A stretch of DNA of 64,000 nucleotides from Pseudoalteromonas shioyasakiensis (GCF_001550135.1 NZ_LRUE01000012.1:62001-126000); one strand, 5' to 3'. Shown: positions 1-9,885, counted from the stretch's first letter. The notes: a model not told the origin generated them from the sequence alone. A program made the numbers and translations.

Positions 1-471
1 GATAGCAATGATAATTATTTAGGTGATACTGTCATAGCTTATACTTTCGATTATGATATTGATATGACGTGTTACGAAATTGGTTTAGGTTATATTTATT
101 CGCTATCCGATCGCACTAAAGTTGATTTTTCAGCAAAGATTGGCCAGTTAAAGAGAGAAATTGACCTTAATGTTAAAGAAGTTGTCTCATACCAAGATCA
201 AGTTTTTAATAGCTTTTCAGAGAATCACTCAAATTCAGAAACCGCAGATATTTTGTCTGCTAACGCGCAAATCAGACATCTATTAACTGATTCATTTGAG
301 ATCAACGCTGGCGTTGGCTACGAGCGTTTGCACGACGAAGAGAGCGAAAATAATGCTGTATTTCATGTAGGGGCAAACTATGCCTTTACACCAGCTTGGC
401 TGATAAGCGCAAGCTATCGTGATGCAAATGATTACTCAGACCTTGCACTTTCGGTTCGTTATAACTTCTAA
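1..471 (+). CDS. Outer-membrane beta-barrel protein, C-terminal part
   Basis: The reading frame is open from base 1, so the gene begins outside the window and only about 156 C-terminal residues are visible. The segment is made of alternating polar and hydrophobic/aromatic stretches typical of transmembrane beta-strands, and it ends in a strand with a terminal phenylalanine (RYNF), the usual recognition signal for outer-membrane barrel assembly. No cysteine pair, catalytic motif or repeat is visible in this part. It is followed by a clear hairpin terminator, so it ends its transcription unit. It probably belongs to one of the general outer-membrane barrel families found in marine gammaproteobacteria; the missing N-terminus prevents a closer assignment. 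Confidence 0.6.
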   Translation, partial: DSNDNYLGDTVIAYTFDYDIDMTCYEIGLGYIYSLSDRTKVDFSAKIGQLKREIDLNVKEVVSYQDQVFNSFSENHSNSETADILSANAQIRHLLTDSFEINAGVGYERLHDEESENNAVFHVGANYAFTPAWLISASYRDANDYSDLALSVRYNF

Positions 472-479
472 TTTTTTAG

Positions 480-509
480 CAGCTAGGGATGCCTTTCCCT
501 AGCTGTTTT
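480..509 (+). terminator. Rho-independent terminator after the barrel gene
   Basis: A perfect 10-bp stem (CAGCTAGGGA at 480-489 with TCCCTAGCTG at 496-505) closes a 6-base loop and is followed by TTTTC. It lies 9 bases after the stop codon of the outer-membrane barrel gene. Confidence 0.8.
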
Positions 510-701
510 CACTACTCACTTTGTTTCTGTAATCGTATTTTGTACAAAACGCTACATTTTGTATAAATATCCTGCAATGCGTTTGTTTTTACCGCTCTGG
601 TGTTTATTTAATGTTAATTTTGTGTCTCAAGTGTGTACAGGTCGGTTTGACCATGTAACCCCCCCTCTGTATATGTTTGCCTGCTAAATAATTTAGTGTG
701 T

Positions 702-724
702 CAGCTCAAGCAATTTATGAGCTG
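702..724 (+). promoter_or_regulatory. Leader hairpin before the S8 peptidase
   Basis: CAGCTCA (702-708) and TGAGCTG (718-724) form a perfect 7-bp stem with a 9-base loop, 26 bases upstream of the peptidase start. It has no T-run, so it is not an ordinary terminator. It may be a 5' leader structure or an operator; nothing else supports either reading. Confidence 0.3.
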
Positions 725-750
725 TTTAGAATTAAATCAGTGGGAATCAT

Positions 751-3700
751 ATGCAACCTTGCAATAAGAAAATCGCACACTTGAAGAAAAGTTCAGTAGC
801 CGTACTTACAGCCTTGTATGTTGGTGCTACAGGCTATGCTGCGGCAGAGCCTGGCTTTAACAAAGTGTCAGATAAAGGCTTTTATCAGCCAACATTTACA
901 GCTGAAGATATCGCGAATTATCAACAAGAAAAACAAATCGAAGATCATCCAAGCTTACTCAAAGGGAGTGCTCAACGCTTAAACCAGCACTATCAAAGTC
1001 AGCAGCCGGAACATGTTTTTCAACCTCAAGATGGGGTGACAGGCATTCAAACTTACATTGTGCAAATGCATGATGAGCCTGTGGCAAGTTATCAAGGTGA
1101 TATTCAAGGTTTCAGCGCTACAGCTATTACTGAATCTCGCTCTTTAATGGTTAAAGAGCGTATTGATACAGCGTCGCAAAGTGTGCGCGCGTATCAAGGT
1201 TTTTTAAAGCAACGTCAAACAGCAGTATTAAGTAAGGCGCGTGCAATAGGTGCCAATATTGCGATTAAAAAGCAATTTACTCTTGCAAATAACGCGGTAG
1301 TGGTCGAAATGACACAAGCTGATGCAGAGCTACTTGCGACACAATCAGGCGTAAAGCGTATTACTCCTAACCGCATTTTTGAATTACGCACAGACCGTGG
1401 TCCTGAGTTTATTGGTGCTGATCAATTATGGCAGGGTGCAACACCGGCTTCATCGGTAGGTGTTAAAGGTGAAGGTATGGTTGTAGGTATTATTGATACA
1501 GGTATCAATACAGACCATCCAGCATTTGCTAGCGACGAACAATACAGTGAGAAAAATCCACTAGGTGCAGGTAACTTTGTAGGCGACTGTGAGGAAGAAC
1601 CTGAGCTATGTAATGATAAGCTAATTGGTGTTCGCTCATACCCAGAAATCACTGCAATGAATGCTGATTATCAATTTGCACGTGCAGATCGCCGTCCTGA
1701 AAATGGTGAAGACTACAATGGTCACGGTTCTCACACAGCAAGCACTACGGCGGGTAATTACATCGAAAACACACCGCTTCAAGCTGCAACCGGTGAGAAA
1801 GTAAGTGATGGTGAAAACTTACCATTTACGTTTGAAAGTACCAGTGGTGTGGCACCTCGTGCGCACATTATTTCGTACCAAGTGTGTTATGCAGGAAACT
1901 CAGGTGATCTATATTCTGGCTGTCCTGAGTCAGCTATCTTATCCGCATTTGAAGATGCAATTGAAGATGGTGTAGATGCAATCAACTTCTCAATTGGTGG
2001 TGGTGAAAGCTTCCCGTGGGAAGACCCAATGGAAATGGCTTTCTTAAGTGCGCGTGAAGCAGGTATTTCAGTAGCAGCAGCGGGTAACTCAGGCCCATAT
2101 TATATGTCTGCGGATCATACTTCGCCTTGGGTAACCACAGTAGGTGCATCAACCCATGATCGTGTAATGGACCTAGGTGCTAAAACCATCAATAACTTCC
2201 AAGGCACTCGCGCGCCTTTTGCTGGTGAGTATACAGGTAAGAGTTTCTCTGGCGGTATCACAGGTGAAGTTGTACTTGCTGAAAAATACGATGACCCGAA
2301 TGAAAGTGATGATTACGATGCTGCAAGTTGTAATGCCCCTTTCCCAGCAGGCACGTTTACGGCTGACCAAATTGTAGTATGTTTACGTGGTGACATTGCG
2401 CGTGTCGACAAAGCAAAGAACGTGGCAGCTGGTGGAGCAGGTGGCTTCATTTTGCAAAACATTAGCTCGACAGAAAACATTGTTGCTGATAACTATGTGA
2501 TCCCAGGTATTCACTTACCAGCCAATGCACGCTATACAATTCGTAATTGGGTTAATGCTAACCCAGATGGCGCTGCTATTGCGACAATAGGCGAGCCAGA
2601 AAATAACTATTCATTTGATGAAGAAGCAGGTAATCAACTTGCTATCTTTAGTTCTATGGGGCCAAGTTATTACATCAATAACCTTGTTCCAGATGTGACG
2701 GCACCAGGTGTGGATATTTACGCAGCGAATGCTGATGACCAACCATTTACAGCTAACCCTCGTGCATCTGATTGGACTTTCATGAGTGGTACTTCAATGG
2801 CTACGCCGCATGTTACTGGTGCAATGACGCTACTTATGCAAATGCACCCTGATTGGACGCCTGCAGAAATTCAATCAGCACTAATGATGACTGCGAACAA
2901 AGTACGTATTTCTAACGGCGTTACTTTAATTGACCCATACTACAACTTCATGGCTGGTGGCGGTGCGATTGACGTAGCACAAGCTGCCAATGCGGGTCTT
3001 ATCATGGATGAGACTATTGAAAACTATCATGATGCGAACCCGCGCAATGGTGGTTTAGTAGAGTGGCTTAACCTACCTTCGTTAGTTAACCAAGACTGCG
3101 AACTTGAATGTACGTGGATGCGTACAGTTAAGGCAACAAAAGATGGTACTTGGGATGCAACTGCTTATGGTTGGGCTGTTGAAGGTGAAGAAGAAAGCTT
3201 TGGTGTAGAAGTTAGCGTAACACCAAGTAATTTCACACTTCAAGCTGGTGAAACACAGGATGTGATGGTTACTATGAAGTTGCCAAATATCATCGAATCT
3301 AAGCTTGATCCTGTTGAAGAAGGTGCACCTTGGGACAATATCTTAAATAAAGATGCTTGGTTCAACGGTAAAGTGTTATTCAAGAACACTAATGGCGACT
3401 CGCCTGATGCTCATTTCACATTAGTTGCGAAAAACGTCATTGATGAGCTACCAACCATGGTTGATATCGATATGGCACGTGCAAGTGCATCAGAATCAAT
3501 CGTTGTTAATACCGATAGCTACAGTGAATTTACGCCGACTTATTATGGTCTAGTAAAACCAACAGAAGTTACCGCAAATATCTTAGGTGTTGCACCTTAT
3601 GTGACAAAAGACCGCGTTGAAAAAGCGTGGGATATCCAGGCATTTGAAGTACCAGAAGGTACAAAACGCTTAATGGTTAAAGTTGCATCTACCGAGCAAA

Positions 3701-5778
3701 CTACAGATTTAGAAGATCTTGCTGAGCCTCGCTGGCAAATGAAAAAAGCACACTTGGTTGTGGGTTATGATGCTAATGAAAGCGGCTCATTCATGGTGTC
3801 TGATGAAGAGATTGCGGAAGATTCTACTGCACTGATCAAAGCGCTTAATGAGGAAATGATTTGTTATTCTTCAAGTAGTGTTGAAGATAACTACTGTAAC
3901 ATTATTGACCCTAAGCCTGGTAAATACTGGTTTGCGACCGCAGCGCTTGCGGGTGCTCGTGATGTTGGCTATCAAACTGTCACACATTATGCGATTGTTA
4001 AAGAGCAAAATACCGGTGAATTCAGTGTATCAGCGCCACAGCAGCACAGCGGCAATGGTAACTATGAAATTGCTGTAAATTGGGATTTACCAGATGCGCA
4101 ACCGAATGATGTTTATTATGGCGGCTTTGCATTAGGTAATGCTGCGGGAGCTGAAGGCACCCTTGGTTTCACATCGGTTAATTTAAAGCGTGATGCAGAA
4201 GCACTTACTTTAAATGTTGACCAAGACACTGCTCGCGCTATGGACCTAGTTAACGTTAATGTAAAACTTAAAGCCAACTATGAATCTAAAGCGCGTGACT
4301 ATTCATTGTCTTTGACGATTCCTGATGGCATGCAAGTTTGGCCTGAAACGCTAACTTCAAACAATGAAGAAGTTGCAGCTTCGTTAGTTGTAGAAGGCAA
4401 CACGTTAACTATTCAAGGTACACAAGACGCAACGCGTAACGTACAACGTGATTATGTGGTAACTAACAACATCACTAATGAGATGTGTAAAACGCCAATG
4501 ATTGATGAATTCTCGACAGGAGGATATATCGATTTATGGGGTGATTTCCGCATTCAACCTGAAGCTGCTTGGTATGAAGGTGGCTCAAATGTGTACTTTG
4601 ATGTGCCAATTGATTGGTTATTCTATAAAGAGGGTGCGAAGTTTGAAATTTACAACCAAGTAAATAATAACGAAGTACGTTTACACCCAACAGGTGCAAT
4701 GCAGTTCACACCTATTTGGTGGATGATGAGTGCACACCGCGGTCCTGGTTTCTTAGTTGAAGCATTGGCACCATTCTGGCGTGGTTCGTTTGAAATCGAA
4801 AATCTTCGCCATCCAACGGATCCAACAGGTCTAACGATTGCTTCTCAGTATAAAGAAGAGCGTCCTGACTTAGGTGATCTCGTATTCATGGAATTCGATA
4901 ATGTGACTGATAAATACACAGGCGACACGTTTGACTATGAAGTGATTTTACGTAGTGGTATCGATGACCATGAAGGTATGTTCGAAGCTATTTTTGCTTA
5001 CGATAACCTAGGCGCAGGTGTTGATGAAGGGACTATCTTTATTGAAGGTGGTGATAGTGTTTACTCTACAACTGCCGGCTTTAAAGACGGTGCATTAAGC
5101 AATGTGGTTGGTTATGACGACCTTGGCAAGATCTTACAAGATGACTTAGTGATCTGTTTTGATTATGTTGGCCCAGAGCAAAGTGAAGTTGAGTTTAACT
5201 TTACTGCTACGGTTATGCCTGATGCGAAAGGTTCTGTGCAAGATATCACCCTTGATTACCAACTAGGTAGCCAAGAAGGTGGCTCGTTAATGCACTCAAT
5301 CGGCGTACAAAGCAACCTGAAAATGAGCGACATCGCTGATATGACGGTAGCAGAAAATGGCCGTATCGATGGTGTTGATGTGATGGTTGTTGATGCAGAC
5401 CAGTCGCCAAATGAATTAGTGGTAACCGGTGAGAATGTTACGGCTGAAGTTGACGGAATGTCGTTTAACTTAATCCCTGATGCACATTTCCATGGTGAAA
5501 CAATGGTGACTGTTACAGTACAAGACAAAGCAAACCCAGCAGACAAAGTAAGCAAAGAATTCTTGCTTATGGTTGAGTCTGATGGTGTAGAGCTCGGCTG
5601 TACTGATGCTGCTGCAACTAACTATGATGCGACTGCGAATGAAGATGATGGTAGCTGTGAATTCGCTTCACAAGTAACACCAGAAACTGAAGCTGAAACA
5701 AAGAGCTCTTCAAGCGGCTCATTAGGTCACTTCATTGTGTTACTCCTGCCATTACTTGCACTTCGTCGTCGTAAGTAA
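751..5778 (+). CDS. Secreted S8 (subtilisin-like) serine peptidase, 1675 aa
   Basis: A large extracellular protease that should degrade environmental protein. An N-terminal signal peptide ends near AYAAA-type residues (about 30). An inhibitor-I9-like propeptide follows (about 95-210). The catalytic triad is visible as Asp249 (VGIIDTGIN), His325 (NGHGSHTA) and Ser682 (GTSMATPH). A PA-type insertion lies between His and Ser (about 500-620), followed by long beta-rich domains. Near residue 1616 is a Cys-Asp...Asn-Tyr...Asp-Gly-Ser-Cys motif of the kind seen in secreted marine proteins. The C-terminus is a serine-rich linker, a Gly-Ser-Leu-Gly segment, a hydrophobic helix and RRRK, which resembles a GlyGly-CTERM sorting signal but has a weak Gly-Gly core. 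The start is the only ATG that precedes the signal peptide. The gene is monocistronic with two hairpins after it. Confidence 0.93.
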   Translation: MQPCNKKIAHLKKSSVAVLTALYVGATGYAAAEPGFNKVSDKGFYQPTFTAEDIANYQQEKQIEDHPSLLKGSAQRLNQHYQSQQPEHVFQPQDGVTGIQTYIVQMHDEPVASYQGDIQGFSATAITESRSLMVKERIDTASQSVRAYQGFLKQRQTAVLSKARAIGANIAIKKQFTLANNAVVVEMTQADAELLATQSGVKRITPNRIFELRTDRGPEFIGADQLWQGATPASSVGVKGEGMVVGIIDTGINTDHPAFASDEQYSEKNPLGAGNFVGDCEEEPELCNDKLIGVRSYPEITAMNADYQFARADRRPENGEDYNGHGSHTASTTAGNYIENTPLQAATGEKVSDGENLPFTFESTSGVAPRAHIISYQVCYAGNSGDLYSGCPESAILSAFEDAIEDGVDAINFSIGGGESFPWEDPMEMAFLSAREAGISVAAAGNSGPYYMSADHTSPWVTTVGASTHDRVMDLGAKTINNFQGTRAPFAGEYTGKSFSGGITGEVVLAEKYDDPNESDDYDAASCNAPFPAGTFTADQIVVCLRGDIARVDKAKNVAAGGAGGFILQNISSTENIVADNYVIPGIHLPANARYTIRNWVNANPDGAAIATIGEPENNYSFDEEAGNQLAIFSSMGPSYYINNLVPDVTAPGVDIYAANADDQPFTANPRASDWTFMSGTSMATPHVTGAMTLLMQMHPDWTPAEIQSALMMTANKVRISNGVTLIDPYYNFMAGGGAIDVAQAANAGLIMDETIENYHDANPRNGGLVEWLNLPSLVNQDCELECTWMRTVKATKDGTWDATAYGWAVEGEEESFGVEVSVTPSNFTLQAGETQDVMVTMKLPNIIESKLDPVEEGAPWDNILNKDAWFNGKVLFKNTNGDSPDAHFTLVAKNVIDELPTMVDIDMARASASESIVVNTDSYSEFTPTYYGLVKPTEVTANILGVAPYVTKDRVEKAWDIQAFEVPEGTKRLMVKVASTEQTTDLEDLAEPRWQMKKAHLVVGYDANESGSFMVSDEEIAEDSTALIKALNEEMICYSSSSVEDNYCNIIDPKPGKYWFATAALAGARDVGYQTVTHYAIVKEQNTGEFSVSAPQQHSGNGNYEIAVNWDLPDAQPNDVYYGGFALGNAAGAEGTLGFTSVNLKRDAEALTLNVDQDTARAMDLVNVNVKLKANYESKARDYSLSLTIPDGMQVWPETLTSNNEEVAASLVVEGNTLTIQGTQDATRNVQRDYVVTNNITNEMCKTPMIDEFSTGGYIDLWGDFRIQPEAAWYEGGSNVYFDVPIDWLFYKEGAKFEIYNQVNNNEVRLHPTGAMQFTPIWWMMSAHRGPGFLVEALAPFWRGSFEIENLRHPTDPTGLTIASQYKEERPDLGDLVFMEFDNVTDKYTGDTFDYEVILRSGIDDHEGMFEAIFAYDNLGAGVDEGTIFIEGGDSVYSTTAGFKDGALSNVVGYDDLGKILQDDLVICFDYVGPEQSEVEFNFTATVMPDAKGSVQDITLDYQLGSQEGGSLMHSIGVQSNLKMSDIADMTVAENGRIDGVDVMVVDADQSPNELVVTGENVTAEVDGMSFNLIPDAHFHGETMVTVTVQDKANPADKVSKEFLLMVESDGVELGCTDAAATNYDATANEDDGSCEFASQVTPETEAETKSSSSGSLGHFIVLLLPLLALRRRK

Positions 5779-5785
5779 TAGCGAT

Positions 5786-5809
5786 AAAGGCTCAGTTTAT
5801 TGAGCCTTT
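5786..5809 (+). terminator. Hairpin after the S8 peptidase
   Basis: AAAGGCTCA (5786-5794) pairs perfectly with TGAGCCTTT (5801-5809) around a 6-base loop. It lies 7 bases after the stop codon, with only a short T-run provided by the stem itself. Confidence 0.7.
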
Positions 5810-5844
5810 CATAGCAACGAGACTGATTAAATTGCTATACAAAT

Positions 5845-5880
5845 AAAAAACCGCGTAAGTTTACACTTACGCGGTTTTTT
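5845..5880. terminator. Bidirectional terminator between S8 peptidase and tex
   Basis: A perfect 16-bp stem (AAAAAACCGCGTAAGT at 5845-5860 with its complement at 5865-5880) closes a 4-base loop. The A-run and T-run at the two ends allow termination from both directions, which suits the convergent peptidase and tex genes. Confidence 0.9.
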
Positions 5881-5900
5881 CGACTTATGCCTACAGCCTA

Positions 5901-8216
5901 TTATTTTTTCACTTTTGCATTGGCAAATGCATCTGCAAAGGCATTACCCATGGCAACATTGCCAAATTCGCGTTTTTGCTTAGGTGCGCTTTTCGCTTTC
6001 GCAGCTGGCTTAGGTTTGCTAGCGGGTGCAGCTTTATTGCTAGTATCAACATCATCGTCTAAACGCATGGTAAAGCTAATACGTTTACGCGCAGCATCTA
6101 CTTCAACTACTTTTACTTTTACAATATCGCCAGCTTTAACCACTTCACGTGGGTCAGAAATAAACTTGTTAGTAATCGCAGAAATATGCACTAAACCATC
6201 TTGGTGTACGCCCACATCAACGAAGGCACCAAAGTTAGCAACGTTAGACACTACACCTTCTAAAATCATACCTGGTTTTAGGTCGTTAATGGTTTCAACA
6301 CCGGCTTTAAATTCAGCTGTTTTAAACTCAGGACGCGGGTCACGACCCGGTTTATCAAGTTCTTTGATAATGTCGGTAACCGTTGGTAAACCAAATTTTT
6401 CGTCTGTGTAGTCGTTTGCAACGAGCTTATTTAGGATGTCAGAGTTACCAATTAGGCTGTTTACATCTAAGCTGTTCTTCTCGCAGATACGCTTAACAAC
6501 CGGGTAGGCTTCAGGGTGAACTGACGAGTTATCAAGAGGATCTGAGCCTGTGCTGATACGTAAGAAACCGGCAGCTTGTTCAAAGGCTTTAGGCCCTAAA
6601 CGTTCAACTTTTTTAAGTTCAGAGCGTTTGCTAAATGAGCCATTCGCATCACGGTAGCTAACGATATTTTGTGCTAACGTTTTGTTTAAGCCAGATACGC
6701 GAGTAAGTAGTGGCACTGACGCCATATTTAGGTCTACACCTACTGAGTTTACACAGTCTTCAACCACTGATGTTAGCGTTTGACCAAGTTGGCTTTGCGA
6801 TACATCGTGCTGATATTGACCTACACCGATTGATTTAGGCTCAATTTTTACCAGCTCAGCAAGTGGATCTTGTAAGCGGCGTGCAATAGACACAGCACCA
6901 CGTAGTGAAACATCAAGGTTAGGGAATTCATTAGCGGCAAACTCAGATGCCGAATAAACAGAAGCGCCTGCTTCACTAACCATCACTTTATTAAGTTTAA
7001 GCTCAGTGTTGGCTTTAATCAGTTCAGCTACTAATTTGTCAGATTCACGTGAAGCGGTACCATTACCAATAGCGATTAGCTCAACTTTATGCTGGCGGCA
7101 TAATTGCTCAAGAGTACGAAGCGATTTATCCCAATGATTTTGTGGTGCGTGCGGGAAAATCGTTTGTGTTGTTAACAGCTTGCCTGTGCTATCTACAACA
7201 GCAATTTTACAACCAGTACGTAAACCAGGATCTAGACCTAACGTGGTACGTGGACCTGCTGGAGCGGCCATTAATAAATCTTTTAAGTTCTTAGCAAAAA
7301 CGTCAATTGCGCCGGTTTCTGCTTTTTCGCGCATTGCACCTAAAAATTCATTCTCAAGGTGAAGGCTTAACTTAATTTTCCATGCCCATTGCACTACGCC
7401 CATTAACCAACTGCTTGCAGCAGAATTGCTAACATCTAAGCGATAATGATCGGCAACCATTTGTGCACACACTTGCGCCGGGTTTTCTGCGCTTGGCTCA
7501 GGGTTGATACTAAGTTGTAATACGCCTTCATTACGAGCACGCAGCATAGCAAGTGCACGGTGTGATGGTACTTTTTTAAGCGGTTCTTGATGCTCAAAGT
7601 AGTCGCGGTACTTTACGCCTTCATTTTCTTGACCAGCGATTACAGTACTTTCAATTTGACCATGTTGTGCGATATGACTACGGAATTTAGCTAGCAGTTT
7701 GGCGTCTTCAGCAAAGCGTTCCATTAAGATAAATTTAGCGCCATCTAGCACTGCTTTATTATCTGCAAAGCCTGCATCAGCATTTATGTATTCATTTGCT
7801 TGTTTTTCAGGGTCGAGACTTGGGTCGTTAAATAGCGCATCGGCAAGCGGCTCAATACCCGCTTCAATGGCAATTTGCCCTTTTGTACGACGTTTAGGTT
7901 TGAAAGGCAGATATAAATCTTCAAGCTCAGTTTTACTGTCAGCGTTATTAATATCAGCACTTAGTTCGGCTGTTAGCTTGCCTTGCTCTTCAATAGTATT
8001 AAGGATAAAGCTACGGCGTTCTTCTAATTCACGTAAATACGATAAGCGCTGTTCAAGTAAACGTAGTTGCGTGTCATCTAAGCCACCAGTTACTTCTTTA
8101 CGATAACGGGCGATAAAAGGAACTGTGGCACCTTCATCAAGTAATTTGATTGCAGCAACAACCTGTGGTTGCTGGGCACTTAGCTCTGTTGCTAAGCGTG
8201 CAGAGATATTGCTCAT
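5901..8216 (-). CDS. tex: Tex family RNA-binding transcription accessory protein
   Basis: Tex (YhgF in E. coli) is a cytoplasmic nucleic-acid-binding protein related to eukaryotic Spt6 and involved in transcription and RNA turnover. The 771-residue length matches the family. Visible parts, in order: the helical Tex N-domain; a YqgF-like RNase H-fold region ([17 protein letters not shown], about 325-345); helix-hairpin-helix modules (about 500-560, with [10 protein letters not shown] and VERLGPKAF); and a C-terminal S1 domain (about 640-715, [20 protein letters not shown]). A basic Ala/Pro/Lys-rich tail follows the S1 domain. In E. coli the order is envZ-ompR-greB-yhgF; here two small genes separate greB from tex on the same strand. 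Confidence 0.96.
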   Translation of the reverse strand: MSNISARLATELSAQQPQVVAAIKLLDEGATVPFIARYRKEVTGGLDDTQLRLLEQRLSYLRELEERRSFILNTIEEQGKLTAELSADINNADSKTELEDLYLPFKPKRRTKGQIAIEAGIEPLADALFNDPSLDPEKQANEYINADAGFADNKAVLDGAKFILMERFAEDAKLLAKFRSHIAQHGQIESTVIAGQENEGVKYRDYFEHQEPLKKVPSHRALAMLRARNEGVLQLSINPEPSAENPAQVCAQMVADHYRLDVSNSAASSWLMGVVQWAWKIKLSLHLENEFLGAMREKAETGAIDVFAKNLKDLLMAAPAGPRTTLGLDPGLRTGCKIAVVDSTGKLLTTQTIFPHAPQNHWDKSLRTLEQLCRQHKVELIAIGNGTASRESDKLVAELIKANTELKLNKVMVSEAGASVYSASEFAANEFPNLDVSLRGAVSIARRLQDPLAELVKIEPKSIGVGQYQHDVSQSQLGQTLTSVVEDCVNSVGVDLNMASVPLLTRVSGLNKTLAQNIVSYRDANGSFSKRSELKKVERLGPKAFEQAAGFLRISTGSDPLDNSSVHPEAYPVVKRICEKNSLDVNSLIGNSDILNKLVANDYTDEKFGLPTVTDIIKELDKPGRDPRPEFKTAEFKAGVETINDLKPGMILEGVVSNVANFGAFVDVGVHQDGLVHISAITNKFISDPREVVKAGDIVKVKVVEVDAARKRISFTMRLDDDVDTSNKAAPASKPKPAAKAKSAPKQKREFGNVAMGNAFADAFANAKVKK

Positions 8217-8287
8217 GCATAAACCTTTTTAAAAATAGAAAATCAGTAAAACTGAAGATTAATTGCCTGAATAATATCACAATAAGA

Positions 8288-8316
8288 AGGCCTTAAAAGC
8301 ACTGCTTTTAAGGCCT
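8288..8316 (-). terminator. Hairpin after the CBS-domain gene
   Basis: AGGCCTTAAAAGC (8288-8300) and GCTTTTAAGGCCT (8304-8316) form a perfect 13-bp stem with a 3-base loop. On the minus strand it follows the CBS gene stop by about 35 bases and precedes tex, with a T-rich but interrupted tail. It should separate the CBS gene from tex. Confidence 0.65.
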
Positions 8317-8351
8317 GCAAAAATAGTCTTACACAACGCAGATTTTAACGC

Positions 8352-8933
8352 TTAGTGCGGGTGATCAACCTGCTGTAATACTTCGCTAAAGCCATTAGCA
8401 ATTGGGTTGATATTAACAGGGATATGTAATTTTTTAGCGATCTCTCGAGCTGAAATCAAACCACATATTTCTTGTTTAGCACTGGTTACTAATAAGAACA
8501 TCATACCTTGGTGTTCCATGGTTTGCAGTGCATCGCCAATACTTGCGTAGCTGATACTTTGTAGGCTCACACCAGCTAAGCTGCTAAGTGGCGTCATTAC
8601 ATCGTGTAAGGTAATTTCGTCACGGTGTAAGTTCAAGCGCTGTGCAAGGATCATAATTTTTGAGCTTTGCAGATCAGCACTAGAGGTGATACCGAGTAGT
8701 TTATCTTCGCTATCAACCACTAAAATAAAATCTGAGCAACAGCTATTTGTTTGCTTTAAAGCATCAACAATAGTGGTGCCGTAATGTGCACGTAAAGGGT
8801 CTTTTTTAGTAAAGCTATTAAGTACTTTTAAAGCTGGAGAAGTGAGATCTAGTGTTGGCTCAACTTCATTCACTGCATTAGATAATGCGCCATTAGAGAT
8901 ATCTTGAAGACGTAATTCTTTGAAATTATTCAT
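8352..8933 (-). CDS. CBS-domain protein, 193 aa
   Basis: A small cytoplasmic protein whose two CBS motifs are its only recognisable content (about 55-115 and 125-185). CBS pairs usually bind adenosine nucleotides and act as regulatory modules. There is no attached catalytic or transport domain. The second motif has MMFLLVTSAKQEICGLISA, a typical CBS strand-turn-strand. Two in-frame ATGs exist: 8945 and 8933. I chose 8933 because GGTGA lies about 6 bases upstream, whereas the upstream ATG has no clear ribosome-binding site. The gene follows a small exported protein by 49 bases on the same strand and may be co-transcribed with it. The target is unknown. Confidence 0.75.
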   Translation of the reverse strand: MNNFKELRLQDISNGALSNAVNEVEPTLDLTSPALKVLNSFTKKDPLRAHYGTTIVDALKQTNSCCSDFILVVDSEDKLLGITSSADLQSSKIMILAQRLNLHRDEITLHDVMTPLSSLAGVSLQSISYASIGDALQTMEHQGMMFLLVTSAKQEICGLISAREIAKKLHIPVNINPIANGFSEVLQQVDHPH

Positions 8934-8982
8934 TTTGGTCACCATACATTTTAATAAAACTGAAATAGAAAATTTGAGTTAA

Positions 8983-9288
8983 TTAAAAAGCAGGTGGCCC
9001 TCGCTGGTGCGCGCTATAAACAGACACCTTATTACAAGGGTGAACATACGAAACCACACGTGCATTTGGCAGTGGTTGGGCTACATTAGCAATGAACGCA
9101 GGAGTATGTTTATCGAGGTCGGTATCTAAGTTGGCAGGGTCTGCACTATCACACGCAATAAAGTGAGCGGTTGGCGTAACACTGTCTGAATGGCTTTCTA
9201 TATCACTGGCGTAAGATATCAAACTCACACTAATTAATAGTGCGAATACAATGGCATTACTCATTATGCGTTGTATTGCGTTTGACAT
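8983..9288 (-). CDS. Small exported protein of unknown function, 101 aa
   Basis: I do not recognise this family. Residues 1-28 form a probable signal peptide (basic start, hydrophobic core, ending in SYAS). The mature part is about 73 residues with two cysteines (in FIACDSAD and HPCNKV) that could form one disulfide, several histidines, and a basic-proline tail (HQRGPPAF). AAGGT about 8 bases upstream of 9288 supports this start over the internal Met9. It lies between greB and the CBS gene on the same strand. An inverted repeat is just upstream (9306-9330). Export to the periplasm is inferred from the signal peptide only. Confidence 0.6.
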   Translation of the reverse strand: MSNAIQRIMSNAIVFALLISVSLISYASDIESHSDSVTPTAHFIACDSADPANLDTDLDKHTPAFIANVAQPLPNARVVSYVHPCNKVSVYSAHQRGPPAF

Positions 9289-9305
9289 ACTTACTACCTT
9301 CTAAA

Positions 9306-9330
9306 ACTCAAGTAATGATTTATCTTGAGT
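9306..9330. promoter_or_regulatory. Inverted repeat upstream of the small exported protein
   Basis: ACTCAAG (9306-9312) and CTTGAGT (9324-9330) are perfect 7-base arms separated by 11 bases, just upstream of the ribosome-binding site of the 101-residue gene and downstream of greB. It could be a weak greB terminator, a leader hairpin or a repressor site. Confidence 0.3.
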
Positions 9331-9402
9331 ACCTTTAGTTATAGATCACATTTTTAGACTAAACAATCACTAATTAACGCTTTCTGAATTTTCTGGCAAA
9401 AA

Positions 9403-9885
9403 TTATTTCGCATCCGGATAAGTTATCTCGTTGATATACCATTCTTTTGCGCCTTCAGGCGTGTTCACCGAAAAATCATCATCAACCTGTTTGCCAAGTA
9501 GCGCTCGAGCCATAGGTGCATCAATCGAAATGTAATCTTTGCGCTCGTAAATTTCGTCGGGGCCGACAATACGAAAGCGCTTTGTTTCGCCTTGCTCATT
9601 CTCAATTTCGACCCAAGCACCAAAAAACACTTTTCCCGCTTGCTGTGGGTTGTAGTCAACAATTTTAAGATCTGGCATGCGTTTACGAAGATAGCGTACA
9701 CGGCGATCTATCTGTCGTAAAACTCGCTTATTAAATTGATAATCTGCGTTTTCTGAACGGTCGCCTAAGCTTGCTGCCCAAGTAACAATTTTGGTAATTT
9801 CAGGACGTTTTTCATGCCATAAATAATCATGTTCTTGTTGTAATTGCTGATACCCTTCTCGGGTTATTAAATTTGTCTTTGCCAT
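9403..9885 (-). CDS. greB: Transcription elongation factor GreB
   Basis: GreB binds RNA polymerase and stimulates cleavage of backtracked transcripts. The 160-residue length is normal. The N-terminal coiled coil (about 1-75) carries the acidic tip in the segment SLGDRSENADYQFNK (about 40-54); the Asp-Arg-Ser-Glu-Asn-Ala-Asp region is the catalytic loop. The basic RVRYLRKRMPDL region and the C-terminal FKBP-like domain with GPDEIYERKDYISIDAPMA are more like GreB than GreA. It is divergent from ompR, as in E. coli and other enterobacteria, with about 165 bases between the starts. It is the first of four minus-strand genes ending in tex. Confidence 0.96.
   Translation of the reverse strand: MAKTNLITREGYQQLQQEHDYLWHEKRPEITKIVTWAASLGDRSENADYQFNKRVLRQIDRRVRYLRKRMPDLKIVDYNPQQAGKVFFGAWVEIENEQGETKRFRIVGPDEIYERKDYISIDAPMARALLGKQVDDDFSVNTPEGAKEWYINEITYPDAK

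Noticed and set aside
5887..8106. Long plus-strand reading frames opposite tex (for example 5887-6411 and 7699-8106)
   Set aside because: They are antisense to a clear tex gene, have Ser/Ala-rich composition of the kind produced by the complement of a coding strand, and lack ribosome-binding sites.
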